A DNA stretch of 64,000 nt from Achromobacter agilis (GCF_900496965.1 NZ_UFQB01000023.1:1-64000), one strand, 5' to 3'. Shown: positions 8,680 to 17,892, counted from the first letter of the stretch. Notes: generated by a model from the sequence alone, not told the origin. Numbers and translations: made by a program.

Positions 8680-8772
8680 ATGAGTACCCAAACGAGCGCC
8701 TATCAAGGCGCGAAGCGCAGCCGTGGCGCAACCACGGCAAGCATCCGCAACGCCAGTGTCGACAGGTCCTGA
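8680..8772 (+). CDS. Possible small protein/leader ORF of 30 codons between the two permease genes
   Basis: The ATG at 8680 is preceded at ideal distance by AAAAGGAG (8666-8673), the best ribosome-binding site in this operon. Thirty codons follow, ending with a TGA at 8770-8772, two bases before the ATG of the LivM gene. That gene has only a weak ribosome-binding site of its own. The predicted peptide is hydrophilic, Ser/Thr/Ala/Arg-rich and not membrane-spanning; no family is recognised. Either it is a genuine small protein or its translation carries ribosomes to the LivM start (translational coupling). It could also be a chance frame. Confidence 0.5.
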   Translation: MSTQTSAYQGAKRSRGATTASIRNASVDRS

Positions 8773-8774
8773 CC

Positions 8775-9737
8775 ATGAGATCCGCAATCTGGACCGTGGC
8801 CCTGCTGGCCGCGCTGGCAGTGTTCCCCCTGGTGGCGCCCGCCCTGGGCCTGGACTTCTATATTTCCTTCGTGCGGCGCGTGCTGATCTACGCGCTGGCC
8901 GCGACTAGCCTGAACCTGATCCTGGGCTACGGCGGCATGGTGGCGCTGGGGCACGCGGCGTTCTTCGGCGCGGGCGCCTACGCCGTGGGCATCCTGGCCA
9001 TGTCGGGCGTCACCTCGGCGCTGATCGTCTGGCCGGCCGCCATGCTGCTGGCCGCGGTGCTGGCGTGTATTACCGGGGCGATCTCGTTGCGCACCCGCGG
9101 CGTGTACTTCATCATGATCACGCTGGCGTTCGCGCAGATGCTGTTCTACATCTTCATTTCGCTGCGCCAGTACGGCGGGGAAGACGGGCTGAACCTGCCG
9201 GGCTACTCCAGCCTGCCCGGCATCGACCTGGCCCATGACACGAGCTTTTATTACCTGGTACTGGCCCTGTTCGCGCTGATCATGTGGGTGTTCGGGCGCG
9301 TGGTGGCCTCGCGCTTCGGCACGGCCCTGCAGGGCATCCGCGAGAACGAGTCGCGCATGGAGTCCATGGGCTATCCGGTCTACCGCATCAAGCTCACGGC
9401 CTTCACGCTGAGCGGCGCCGTGGCCGGGCTGGCCGGCGCGCTGCTGGCCAACCACAACCTCTTCATCTCGCCCAGCCTGATGCACTGGACCCAGTCGGCC
9501 AACCTGCTGATCATGGTGCTGGTGGGCGGCATCGGCCTGCGCTATGGCGGAGTGGCGGGCGCCGTCGTGATGCTGACGCTGGAGGAAGTGCTGCGCCTGT
9601 GGACCGAGTACTGGCACCTGCCCCTGGGCGTACTGCTGCTGTGCGTGGTGTTCGGCGCGCCGCGCGGCCTGGTCGGGCTGTTCGGCCCGATATTCTGCGG
9701 CCGCGCCGCGCCGCAATCCGGCAAGGTGGGATCATGA
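8775..9737 (+). CDS. Branched-chain amino acid-type ABC transporter permease, LivM type
   Basis: 320 residues with about eight to ten membrane segments. LNLILGYGGMVALGHAAFFGAGAYAVG is the LivM family hallmark; RVVASRFGTALQGIRENESRMESMGYPVYRIK is the cytoplasmic coupling loop with the conserved IRENE-like stretch. The second half contains GGIGLRYGGVAGAV. The gene ends in an ATGA overlap with the next ATPase gene. It is the second channel subunit of the Liv-type importer encoded from 6362 to 11205. Confidence 0.94.
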   Translation: MRSAIWTVALLAALAVFPLVAPALGLDFYISFVRRVLIYALAATSLNLILGYGGMVALGHAAFFGAGAYAVGILAMSGVTSALIVWPAAMLLAAVLACITGAISLRTRGVYFIMITLAFAQMLFYIFISLRQYGGEDGLNLPGYSSLPGIDLAHDTSFYYLVLALFALIMWVFGRVVASRFGTALQGIRENESRMESMGYPVYRIKLTAFTLSGAVAGLAGALLANHNLFISPSLMHWTQSANLLIMVLVGGIGLRYGGVAGAVVMLTLEEVLRLWTEYWHLPLGVLLLCVVFGAPRGLVGLFGPIFCGRAAPQSGKVGS

Positions 9738-10501
9738 ACGCTTCCGTAACCCCGGCCCTGCAGGCTTCGGGGCTGGTGCGCCGTTTCGGCGCGCTGGTCG
9801 CCACCGACAATGTGTCGCTGTCGCTGGACCCGGGCGAGATCCATGCCCTGATCGGCCCCAACGGGGCGGGCAAGTCCACGCTGATCCATCTGCTGTCCGG
9901 CACACTGTCGTCGGATTCGGGCACGCTGACCGTGGGCGGCCGCGACGTGACGGGCATGACCGCGCACCAGCGCGTGTCCGCCGGCTTGTCGCGGTCCTAC
10001 CAGATCACCAATATCTTCAAGCAGTCCAATGTGCTGGACAACCTGGTGCTTGCGGTGCAGGCGCACGCGGGCAGCAGTTTCCGTTTCTGGAAGCCGCGCG
10101 CGGCGGAGTCCGCGCTGTACGAGCAGGCGCGCGAGCTGGCGCGGGAATGCGCTATCGACGCCAGCCTGCTGGAACGGCCGGCCGGCACGCTGCCGCACGG
10201 CGAACAGCGCAAAGTGGAATTCGCGCTCGCGCTGGCTGCGCGGCCCAGGGTGCTGCTGCTGGACGAACCTATGGCGGGCATGGGGCCGGACGAAACCGTC
10301 CGCCTGACCGAACTGATCGAATCCATGCGGGGACGCGCCGCCATGCTGCTGGTGGAACACGATATGCAGGCGGTGTTCCGCCTGGCCGACCGCTTGTCGG
10401 TGCTGGTGTATGGCCGCGTCATCGCGACGGGCACGCCGGACGAGATCCGCGCCAACCCCGAGGTGCGCCAAGCCTACCTGGGCGACGAGGAGACCGCGTG
10501 A
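9734..10501 (+). CDS. Branched-chain amino acid-type ABC transporter ATP-binding protein, LivG type
   Basis: 255 residues from the ATG at 9734, which overlaps the LivM stop (ATGA). Walker A GPNGAGKST, the Q-loop region LSRSYQITNIFKQ typical of LivG, a signature region LPHGEQRKVEFALALA (LSGGQ replaced by LPHGE, as in many LivG proteins), Walker B VLLLDEPMAG and H-loop LLVEHDM are all present. The protein energises import with its LivF partner. The longer open frame upstream runs antiparallel to no extra motif and is not used. The stop overlaps the next start by one base (TGATG). Confidence 0.94.
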   Translation: MNASVTPALQASGLVRRFGALVATDNVSLSLDPGEIHALIGPNGAGKSTLIHLLSGTLSSDSGTLTVGGRDVTGMTAHQRVSAGLSRSYQITNIFKQSNVLDNLVLAVQAHAGSSFRFWKPRAAESALYEQARELARECAIDASLLERPAGTLPHGEQRKVEFALALAARPRVLLLDEPMAGMGPDETVRLTELIESMRGRAAMLLVEHDMQAVFRLADRLSVLVYGRVIATGTPDEIRANPEVRQAYLGDEETA

Positions 10502-11205
10502 TGCTGACCATCGAATCGGCCAAGAGCGGCTACGGCGCCAGCCAGGTGCTGTTCGGCGTGGACCTGGAGATCGGCGCGGGCCAGGTCGTGACCCTTCTCG
10601 GCCGCAACGGCATGGGCAAGACCACGCTCCTGCGCACCCTGTTCGGCCAGCTGCCCCTGCGCGGCGGCAAGATCCATTTCGCGGGGCAGGACATCAGCGG
10701 CTGGAGCCCGGACCGCATCGCGCGGGTCGGCATGGCTATCGTGCCGGAGGGGCGGCAGTGCTTCCCCAACCTGACGGTGCGCGAGCACCTGACGGCCTTC
10801 GTGGCGGCGCGCAACCCGGACATCGGCGAGCCCTGGACGCCGGAACGGGTATTCGAACTCTTCCCCCGCCTGCACGAGCGCGCGCGCAACATGGGCAACC
10901 AGCTCTCGGGCGGCGAGCAGCAGATGCTTGCCATCGGCCGAGCCCTGGTCACCAATCCGCGGCTCCTGATCCTGGACGAGGCCACCGAAGGCCTGGCGCC
11001 CAAGATCCGCGAGGAAATCTGGAACTGCCTGGCGCGGCTGCGCCAGGCGGGGCAGACCATCCTGGTCATCGACAAATATGTCGAGCGGCTGTTGAGCCTG
11101 GCCGACCGCCACGTGATCCTGGAACGCGGCAAGGTGGTGTGGACGGGCGATTCCCAAGCCCTGGACGCCGATCGCGGCCTCTGGGAGCGTTACCTGGGCG
11201 TGTAG
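10501..11205 (+). CDS. Branched-chain amino acid-type ABC transporter ATP-binding protein, LivF type
   Basis: 234 residues from the ATG at 10501, overlapping the LivG stop by one base. Walker A GRNGMGKTT, IVPEGRQCFPNLTVREHL (the LivF-specific block), signature QLSGGEQQMLAIGRAL, Walker B LLILDEATEG and the C-terminal WERYLGV are seen. The H-loop is unusual: TILVIDKYVERLL has Lys where most family members have Gln or His (LVEQN). This closes the five-gene Liv-type operon. No terminator-like hairpin with a T run is obvious after the stop. Confidence 0.94.
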   Translation: MLTIESAKSGYGASQVLFGVDLEIGAGQVVTLLGRNGMGKTTLLRTLFGQLPLRGGKIHFAGQDISGWSPDRIARVGMAIVPEGRQCFPNLTVREHLTAFVAARNPDIGEPWTPERVFELFPRLHERARNMGNQLSGGEQQMLAIGRALVTNPRLLILDEATEGLAPKIREEIWNCLARLRQAGQTILVIDKYVERLLSLADRHVILERGKVVWTGDSQALDADRGLWERYLGV

Positions 11206-11516
11206 CGGGAAAGCCGCAATCCGGCCCGGCGCGCGCCAGTCGTGTTGATATAAATCGCAATAAACCGGCATTTACATTGCAACGGTGAAACTTATGGCGG
11301 ATCGAGTGCTTACACTCGTTTTCGCCTGTTTCAATTGGATCCACTGTTATCTACACTTGTGCGCCGGACGTGCCGCGTGGGTACGCCCGCAGCAGGCTCA
11401 TGGCCGGAGAGGCGGGGCGACAGCGCGGCGAGGGGCCGGTTCCACGGCCGCGGTCCGCGTGCGTGTCCCCGTTTTACGCATGTTGCGTCTTATTCAAGTT
11501 GTCAGGAAGACTTCGC
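11206..11516 (+). other. Intergenic leader upstream of siaA
   Basis: No gene is supported in these 311 bases. The stretch 11243-11350 is distinctly AT-richer than its surroundings (for example TTGATATAAATCGCAATAAA) and is the most likely place for the sia promoter, but I cannot pick a promoter with confidence. The distal part is GC-rich and lacks a repeat of the kinds found elsewhere in the window. Confidence 0.4.
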
Positions 11517-13505
11517 ATGGCGAAATGGGGTTTGCGCAGAAAATCGTTGATGGCGCTGTTGTTGGCATGCTTGGTCGCCCTGGCGCCCGCGGCCTTGATC
11601 GGATGGCAGGTGCTGGACGGCGTCCGGGAGCACTTCGGGCGGGCATTTGCCGACAATTTCACGCAATTGAACCGTCAGCGCATCCTGGCGCCGGTATCGC
11701 GCGAACTGGCCCTGTCCCTGCGGCTGGCCGACAGCGAGGTGACGCGCCGCTGGCTGCGCCACGAAAGCGATCCCGCCGCGCGCGAGCTGTTCTTCCGCGA
11801 AGCCGACGGCTACCGCCGGGATCTGCTGGGCCAGGCCTACTTCATCGCTAGCGCCGCGTCGGGCAATTACTACTTCAACGATGACCAGCCCCTGTCCGAG
11901 ACGCCGCGCTACACGCTCAGCAGGACGGCCGCCGACGACGGCTGGTTCTACCTGACGCTGAAGTCTCCCGCCAAGTACAACATCAACGTCAATCCGGACC
12001 TGAAGCTGAAGACCACGAAGGTCTGGATCAACGTCCAGGTGCGCGACGGCGACCGGGTCCTGGGCCTGACCGGCTCGGCGCTGGACGTGGGCGGCTTCCT
12101 GCACGACTTCGTCAACAGCGGTCAGCCGGGCGTCACGCCCATCATCGTCGACACCGAAGGTGCCATCCAGGCGCACATGGACGCCTCGCTCATCGCCTAC
12201 AACTCGGGCGCGGGCGGCGCGGGCGATGGCCGCGGCATGGTGTTCAACCTGCTGGACGGCGGGCAGGGCCGGGACGGGCTGGCCGCCGCCATGAAGGCGG
12301 CCCAGGCCGACCCGCAGTCGGTGCAGTCCGCCTGGGTGACGATGGACGGCATCCGCCAATTGGTGTCCGTGGCCTACATGCCCGAACTGCACTGGCACGT
12401 GCTGACCGTGGTGGACCTGGGCGCCGCGCGCGTGCTGGACACGGATTGGCTCTGGCCGGCGGCGATCGGCCTGGTGGTGCTGTTCGCGGCGATGATCCTG
12501 TGCTTCGGCTACGCCATCGAACGGCTGATGCTGCGTCCCTTGCGCCGCCTGCAGCAGTCGGCGCGGGCGATCGCCGACGGCAGCTACGACGTGCGCTTGC
12601 CGCCGGGCGGCCAGGACGAGATCGGCGATCTCAGCCGCGCCTTCGGGGTCATGGCCGACAAGGTGCGCCAGCATACGGCTGAATTGGAAACCAAGGTGCG
12701 CGAGCGCACGTCCGAGCTCGAGGACGCCAACCGCGCCATGGCCGCCGCCCACAAGAAGATCGACGATTCCATCGACTACGCCAGCCTGATCCAGCGCGCC
12801 ATCCTGCCGGACCGCCAGCTGACCCAGTCGCTGGGAGCGCATCATTTCGTGCTGTGGAAGCCGCGCGATGTGGTGGGCGGCGATTTCTACGTGTTCCGCT
12901 CCGACGGCGCCAACTGCCTGCTGGGCATCATGGACTGCGCCGGCCACGGCGTGCCGGGGGCCCTGATGACCATGCTGGCCCGCGCCGCCATCGACCTGGC
13001 GATCACCGAGGTCGGGCCGGCCGATCCGGCCGCCATCCTGGGCCGCACCGACAGCGCGATCCGGGCCATGCTTGCGGACGCGCAATTGCCGCGGGCGCTT
13101 GCTACCAACACGGATGCGGGCCTGGTATATATTGACCGCCAAGCCGGCCGGCTGCTGTACGCGGGCGCCAAGATCAGCCTGTACGCAAGCAACGGCGACG
13201 TCCTGCGCGAGGTGCCCGGCGGCAGGCGGGCGCTGGGCGACAAGCGCACAGAAACATACGAGAACATCGCGTTGGATCTGGAACCCGGCTGGACTTATTA
13301 CCTGGCCACGGACGGGTTCCTGGACCAGGCAGGCGGCGAGCATGGCTTCGGTTTCGGCAACACGCGTTTCGCCGGAATGCTCAAGAGGCATGCGCGCCAG
13401 CCGTTAACCGAGCAGGCGGCCGCCTTTACCCAGGCCCTGGCGGAGTACCAGGGCGGACGGCCACAGCGTGACGACATCACCTTGCTGTCATTTCGTTTCG
13501 AATAA
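11517..13505 (+). CDS. siaA: SiaA-like membrane PP2C/SpoIIE phosphatase with periplasmic sensor and HAMP domain
   Basis: 662 residues from the ATG at 11517, preceded by CAGGAAG. A membrane helix at 11-31, a periplasmic sensor region 32-311 (Cache-like), a second helix at about 312-333, a HAMP domain 334-387, a coiled coil to about 420 and a C-terminal PP2C/SpoIIE phosphatase can be followed. The metal-binding Asp residues lie in DVVGGDFYVF (451-460), DCAGHGVPGALM (473-484) and RDDITLLSF (651-659). In Pseudomonas aeruginosa SiaA dephosphorylates SiaC in response to external signals. The order SiaA-SiaB-SiaC-SiaD is fully preserved here, which makes the assignment firm. Confidence 0.92.
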   Translation: MAKWGLRRKSLMALLLACLVALAPAALIGWQVLDGVREHFGRAFADNFTQLNRQRILAPVSRELALSLRLADSEVTRRWLRHESDPAARELFFREADGYRRDLLGQAYFIASAASGNYYFNDDQPLSETPRYTLSRTAADDGWFYLTLKSPAKYNINVNPDLKLKTTKVWINVQVRDGDRVLGLTGSALDVGGFLHDFVNSGQPGVTPIIVDTEGAIQAHMDASLIAYNSGAGGAGDGRGMVFNLLDGGQGRDGLAAAMKAAQADPQSVQSAWVTMDGIRQLVSVAYMPELHWHVLTVVDLGAARVLDTDWLWPAAIGLVVLFAAMILCFGYAIERLMLRPLRRLQQSARAIADGSYDVRLPPGGQDEIGDLSRAFGVMADKVRQHTAELETKVRERTSELEDANRAMAAAHKKIDDSIDYASLIQRAILPDRQLTQSLGAHHFVLWKPRDVVGGDFYVFRSDGANCLLGIMDCAGHGVPGALMTMLARAAIDLAITEVGPADPAAILGRTDSAIRAMLADAQLPRALATNTDAGLVYIDRQAGRLLYAGAKISLYASNGDVLREVPGGRRALGDKRTETYENIALDLEPGWTYYLATDGFLDQAGGEHGFGFGNTRFAGMLKRHARQPLTEQAAAFTQALAEYQGGRPQRDDITLLSFRFE

Positions 13506-13527
13506 ACGTTATCAGGGCGTAACCTCC

Positions 13528-14067
13528 ATGAATGCCTCCGATCTCTACGCATTGGGTGAACGATTCAACCAGAACCGCACCTTGCTGTGTTTCAACGGCC
13601 CCATTTCCCGCAGCCTGATCGAGGAAATCGGCAATGCGCTCAAGAACTACCTGAATGCCGAACATGCGCGGCCGGCGGAAGCCATGGATGTGTTCTCGGT
13701 CTACATCGAGATGATCCAGAACATCCGCCAGTACGCGGCGCTGAACGGCGACGTGGACGCATCGGCCACCGTGGTGATCGGCCGCCGCGACGATAGCCGC
13801 TACGTGGTGTCCGCGGGCAACCTGGTCAAGGCCGAAGACGGCCAGCTCCTGGTTGCGCGCATCCAGGAACTGGCGGCGCTGGACAAGCCCTCCCTGAAGG
13901 CCGAATACAAGCAGCAGCTGCACAAGCCGCGCACCCAGGGCGTTGCCTCGGGCGCGGGCCTGGGGCTGATCGACATCGCGCGCCGCGCCGGCGCTCCGCT
14001 GGATGCCAGCCTGACCCCCGCCGCGGGCGCGGGGCAGGCGTTCTTCAGCCTGAGCGTCGTGATTTGA
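13528..14067 (+). CDS. siaB: SiaB-like protein kinase of SiaC (DUF6272)
   Basis: 179 residues from the ATG at 13528; the frame is open further upstream but overlaps siaA without a reason to start there. The sequence has the SiaB-family pattern LLCFNGPISRSLIEEIGNALKNY, an Asn-containing helix VYIEMIQNIRQYA resembling the N-box of GHKL ATPases, and GAGLGLIDIARRAG as the glycine-rich ATP-lid region. SiaB phosphorylates SiaC on a threonine, opposing SiaA. The protein is cytoplasmic. The gene lies 22 bases after siaA and 37 bases before siaC. Confidence 0.9.
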   Translation: MNASDLYALGERFNQNRTLLCFNGPISRSLIEEIGNALKNYLNAEHARPAEAMDVFSVYIEMIQNIRQYAALNGDVDASATVVIGRRDDSRYVVSAGNLVKAEDGQLLVARIQELAALDKPSLKAEYKQQLHKPRTQGVASGAGLGLIDIARRAGAPLDASLTPAAGAGQAFFSLSVVI

Positions 14068-14104
14068 AGGCATGCGCACCCAAGCAATATTTTCGGAGCA
14101 ATTG

Positions 14105-14482
14105 ATGAAAGACCTGAATATTCCCGGGACCCAGTCCACGCCCGCCATCGACGCCGATGCTGCCGCCGGCGTGCTGGCGATGCGCGGAGACTCCTATCCC
14201 GAGAATTCCTTCGAACTGTTCGGCCCGGTCATCGAGTGGGTCGAAGCCTATCTGCTGGGCAGCGCGGCCCCGCTGAAGCTGGAGCTGGAACTTCTCTACC
14301 TGAACACCAGCAGCATCAAGTCCGTCATGGATATTTTCGATGTGCTGGAGGCGGCGCACGGCAAGGGCCGCGAGGTCAGCGTGACCTGGTACTACGACAT
14401 GCGCAATGAGCGGGTGGGAGAGCTGGCCGAGGAATTCAAGGAAGACTGCACCTTTCCCTTTTCGGTCGTCGGCCGCCAATGA
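14105..14482 (+). CDS. siaC: SiaC-like switch protein (DUF1987), activator of the diguanylate cyclase SiaD
   Basis: 125 residues from the ATG at 14105. This start is preferred over the one at 14072 because GGAG lies six bases upstream and because it puts the phosphorylated threonine of YLNTSSIKS at residue 68, the position known for P. aeruginosa SiaC Thr68. GDSYPENSFELF and VMDIFDVLEAAHGKG are family blocks. Unphosphorylated SiaC binds and activates SiaD; phosphorylation by SiaB releases it. The stop overlaps siaD by four bases (ATGA), consistent with the need for matched amounts. Confidence 0.93.
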   Translation: MKDLNIPGTQSTPAIDADAAAGVLAMRGDSYPENSFELFGPVIEWVEAYLLGSAAPLKLELELLYLNTSSIKSVMDIFDVLEAAHGKGREVSVTWYYDMRNERVGELAEEFKEDCTFPFSVVGRQ

Positions 14483-15276
14483 AACTGGACGCCGCCCAGC
14501 TGGACAAACGCATCGCCGCGCTGCTGGCGGACCCGGCCTATGAAGGCCATCCGCTGCGCGAGGCGCTGGAAGCGCTGTGGCGGCACACCGCGGAGCAGAT
14601 GGCGCGGATCGAACGCGTGACCCAGCTGTCGGACGCCTACCAGACCATGGCGCACGAGCGCGAGCTGGGACTGTGCGACCGGTTCGACCGGCAGTTGCGC
14701 CGGCTGACCCGCATTGCGCGGATCTCGGACCATTATCAGAGCATGATGCGCGATCTGAACGTCGCGCTGCTGGAAACCTCCAACCGCGATCCGCTGACCG
14801 GGCTGCTGAATCGGCGCGCGCTGATGGAAATGATCAAGCAGGAGGTCCAGCGCGCGTCCCGGGGCGGCGAGAGCTTCGTCGTGGCCATGCTGGACGTGGA
14901 CCACTTCAAGTCGGTCAACGACCGCTACGGCCACGAAACAGGCGACCGCGCGCTGGTCGAGCTGGCCGGCGTGCTGGGCAAGAATCTGCGCGAGTACGAC
15001 CTGTGCGGCCGCTGGGGCGGCGAGGAATTCCTGGTGCTGCTGCCCAGCACGCAGTCAGAGGCGGCTCAGCGCGTCATGGACCGTCTGGTCGGCGCCGTGC
15101 GCGCGCTGACGGTCGCCGCGGGCGAGGGCGTGTTGAGAATGACGATCAGCATCGGCATGGCGTATCACCAATTGGGAGAGACTTTTTCGGAAACGCTCAG
15201 CCGCGCGGACCAGGCGCTGTATCTCGCCAAGCAAGACGGCCGTGACCGTGTCGCCCTGGGTTTTCCCAAGCGTTGA
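14479..15276 (+). CDS. siaD: SiaD-like diguanylate cyclase
   Basis: 265 residues. The N-terminal 90 residues form a helical coiled-coil stalk that in the Pseudomonas homologue is gripped by SiaC. The GGDEF domain follows: DPLTGLLNRRAL, DVDHFKSVNDRYGH, and an intact active site GGEEF in CGRWGGEEFLVLLP. Five residues before GGEEF stands REYD, an RxxD inhibitory site for c-di-GMP feedback. The enzyme makes c-di-GMP from two GTP. It has no membrane segment. The stop is immediately followed by the start of a GGDEF-EAL gene. Confidence 0.95.
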   Translation: MKLDAAQLDKRIAALLADPAYEGHPLREALEALWRHTAEQMARIERVTQLSDAYQTMAHERELGLCDRFDRQLRRLTRIARISDHYQSMMRDLNVALLETSNRDPLTGLLNRRALMEMIKQEVQRASRGGESFVVAMLDVDHFKSVNDRYGHETGDRALVELAGVLGKNLREYDLCGRWGGEEFLVLLPSTQSEAAQRVMDRLVGAVRALTVAAGEGVLRMTISIGMAYHQLGETFSETLSRADQALYLAKQDGRDRVALGFPKR

Positions 15277-17892
15277 ATGAAACCGGATCAGCTGTTATCC
15301 GGCATGGAGCCCCATATGCTTGATTCTTATCCAGGCGCTTTCGCCGCGGGGCCGCAAGGCGCCGCTTGGAGCGCGGGCAATTACCTGACGTCGATGGATC
15401 GGGCGCTGCTCCTGTTCGACTTCGACGTCGCTGGCGCCCTGGTGCGCGCCAATGACAATTTCCTGGACGCGGTGGGGTATTCCCGCGACGAGGCGCCGGC
15501 CCTGCGCCACGACATGCTGTGCGACAGCCTGGACGAGGGCAAGGGCATCGTCGGCGGTGAGCAGATCTGGGCCCGGCTGCTGGGCGGCCGGCACTTCTCG
15601 GGCACCTGCCGCTACCGCAGAACGGGCGGCGGTTTCCTGTGGATTGAAGCGACTTACCTGCCGATACGCGACGAGGCGGGCGAGGTCGCGCGCATTTCTG
15701 TCATTTCCCGGCGCTCGATCGCGGACGCCGAACGCCAGGAAGAGATCCGTCTCCTGCTGTTGGGCATCAACGAGACCGGCAACGCCGTGGCCGTGTCGGG
15801 CCGCGACGGCCGCATCGTCTACGTGAACGACGGTTTCAAGCGCATGCTGGGATTCTCCCGCAGTGACGCGGTGGACCAGGAACTGGGCGAGTTGCTGTCC
15901 GGCGGCAGGCCGGATGGCGGCACCCGGGAGGAACTGGACCGCCGCATCGCCTGCCGCGAGGGGTATCACAAGGACGTGCTGGTCTACGACCGGGCGGGGC
16001 GGCCGCTATGGGTGTCCGTGATGGCGAACTCCGTATTCGACGACCGCGGCACGCTGGTCAACATCGTGGACGTGCTGACCGACATCACCCCCACCAAGGT
16101 GCACGAGGTGCTGCAGCGCCGCGTGCTGCAGGCCATGGTCAACGAGGCCTCGGTGGTCGAGGTCATGAACATGGTGTGCCGCGAGGTGGAGCGCCTGGCG
16201 CCCGAAGTGACGGCCAGCGTGCTGCGCGTGGACGACGCGGGGCTGCTGCGGCCGCTGGCTGCGCCGAGCCTGCCCGCCGCCTACGCCGAGGCGCTGGACG
16301 GCGCACCCATCGGCCCGCAAGCGGGCGCCTGCGGCACCTCCGCCTTCCTCGGCCGCCCCGTGATCGTGCCGGACATCGCCACCGACCCGCTGTGGGACGG
16401 CTACCGCGACATGCCGCTGCCGGAGGACATCAAGGCTTGTTGGTCCTCGCCCATCAAGTCGAGCGACGGCCGCGTGATCGGGACTTTCGCGTTCTATTTC
16501 CGCGAGCGCCGCCTGCCCGACGATTTCCACCACCGGCTGGTGGACGTCTGCGTCTACCTGTGCGCCCTGGCGCTGGAACGCGAAGAGGCCCGCGCCCGCA
16601 TCCGCCAGCTTGCGTTCTATGACGAGCTGACGGGCCTGCCCAACCGCAACCTGCTGCTGGCGCAGGCCGAACAGGCCATCGCGCGCGCCGAACCGGAACG
16701 CAAGCGCGTGGCGGTGCTGTTCCTGGACCTGGACCGCTTCAAGCAGGTCAACGACACGCTCGGCCATCCCATCGGCGACGCCTTGTTGCGCGACGTGGCA
16801 CAGCGCCTGCGCCGGCTGGCGCGGGCCGCCGACATCGTGGGCCGGCTGTCGGGCGACGAATTCGTGATGCTGATGCCGGACTTCGAGCATGGCCGCCTGA
16901 CCGCGGCGGCCGAGCACGTTCTGGTGGCGCTGGCCCAGCCGTTCTCGGTGGGCGGCATCACGCTGAATCCGTCCGTCAGCATCGGCATCAGTGTGTTCCC
17001 CGAGAACGGGCGCGACATGGACACGCTGTTGCGCCACGCCGACATGGCGATGTACCAGGCCAAGACGGCGGGGCGCAACCGCATTTCCTTCTTCAGCGCC
17101 GAGATGAACCGGCAGGCGCAGGAAAGACTGGCCCTGGAGGCCGCGCTGCGCGACGCGCTGGAGGCAAAGGCGCTGCGTCTGCATTACCAGCCGCAGGTCG
17201 GCCTGAAGAACGGCACCCTGTACGGGGTGGAGGCGCTGGCGCGCTGGCGCCATCCGACCCTGGGCGATATTTCCCCCGCGCGCTTCGTGCCCCTGGCCGA
17301 GGAATGCGGGCTGATCGGCGGCCTGGGCGACTGGGCCCTGCGCGAAGCGTGTTCGCAATTGGCGATCTGGCGCGGCAAGGGGCTGCGGGTGCCGTCGGTA
17401 TCCGTCAACCTGTCGGCGACGAATTTCCACAATCTGAACCTGCCGCGGATGATAGAGGCGATCCTGGCCGAGTTCGGCCTGGCGCCGGCGGACCTGATGC
17501 TGGAGATCACCGAAGGCGTGGTGCTCGACGCCACCGCCGGCACGCTGCGGACGATCGCCGAGCTGCACCGGTTGGGCGTGCGCCTGTCGATGGACGATTT
17601 CGGCACAGGGTATTCCAGCCTTGGGCACTTGCGGCGCCTGATCGTGGATGAATTGAAGCTGGACCGCAGCTTCGTCCAGGGCCTGGAAAGCGACGATGCC
17701 GCCCGCGCGCTGACCAGCGCCGTCATTCGCATCGGCGAAAGCCTGAGCTTGCCGGTGGTGGCCGAGGGCGTGGAAAACGAAGAGCAGCGGCGGTTCCTGA
17801 TCGAACAGGGTTGCGCGGCGGGGCAGGGGTTTTTGTTTTCTCCGCCGTTGCCGGCGGATGACCTGGAAGCGTGGATGCGGGGGAGGCCTTAG
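15277..17892 (+). CDS. PAS-PAS-GAF-GGDEF-EAL c-di-GMP signalling protein
   Basis: 871 residues, soluble. Two PAS domains (about 33-140 and 155-265), a GAF domain (about 290-430), GGDEF (about 446-600) and EAL (about 615-865) are in the usual order. The cyclase motif reads SGDEF (525-529), a variant often found in composite proteins. The EAL domain has all key elements: EAL (652-654), SVNLSA, LEITEGV, DDFGTGYSSL (from 773), ELKLDRSFV and VAEGVEN. Phosphodiesterase activity is therefore likely. The ATG directly abuts the siaD stop; another ATG at 15304 is possible. The gene places a c-di-GMP-degrading enzyme on the same transcript as the SiaD cyclase. Confidence 0.93.
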   Translation: MKPDQLLSGMEPHMLDSYPGAFAAGPQGAAWSAGNYLTSMDRALLLFDFDVAGALVRANDNFLDAVGYSRDEAPALRHDMLCDSLDEGKGIVGGEQIWARLLGGRHFSGTCRYRRTGGGFLWIEATYLPIRDEAGEVARISVISRRSIADAERQEEIRLLLLGINETGNAVAVSGRDGRIVYVNDGFKRMLGFSRSDAVDQELGELLSGGRPDGGTREELDRRIACREGYHKDVLVYDRAGRPLWVSVMANSVFDDRGTLVNIVDVLTDITPTKVHEVLQRRVLQAMVNEASVVEVMNMVCREVERLAPEVTASVLRVDDAGLLRPLAAPSLPAAYAEALDGAPIGPQAGACGTSAFLGRPVIVPDIATDPLWDGYRDMPLPEDIKACWSSPIKSSDGRVIGTFAFYFRERRLPDDFHHRLVDVCVYLCALALEREEARARIRQLAFYDELTGLPNRNLLLAQAEQAIARAEPERKRVAVLFLDLDRFKQVNDTLGHPIGDALLRDVAQRLRRLARAADIVGRLSGDEFVMLMPDFEHGRLTAAAEHVLVALAQPFSVGGITLNPSVSIGISVFPENGRDMDTLLRHADMAMYQAKTAGRNRISFFSAEMNRQAQERLALEAALRDALEAKALRLHYQPQVGLKNGTLYGVEALARWRHPTLGDISPARFVPLAEECGLIGGLGDWALREACSQLAIWRGKGLRVPSVSVNLSATNFHNLNLPRMIEAILAEFGLAPADLMLEITEGVVLDATAGTLRTIAELHRLGVRLSMDDFGTGYSSLGHLRRLIVDELKLDRSFVQGLESDDAARALTSAVIRIGESLSLPVVAEGVENEEQRRFLIEQGCAAGQGFLFSPPLPADDLEAWMRGRP

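Noticed and set aside
11370..11516. Earlier start for siaA at 11370
   Set aside because: It would place 49 unrelated residues before the signal-anchor helix; the ATG at 11517 has a good ribosome-binding site.
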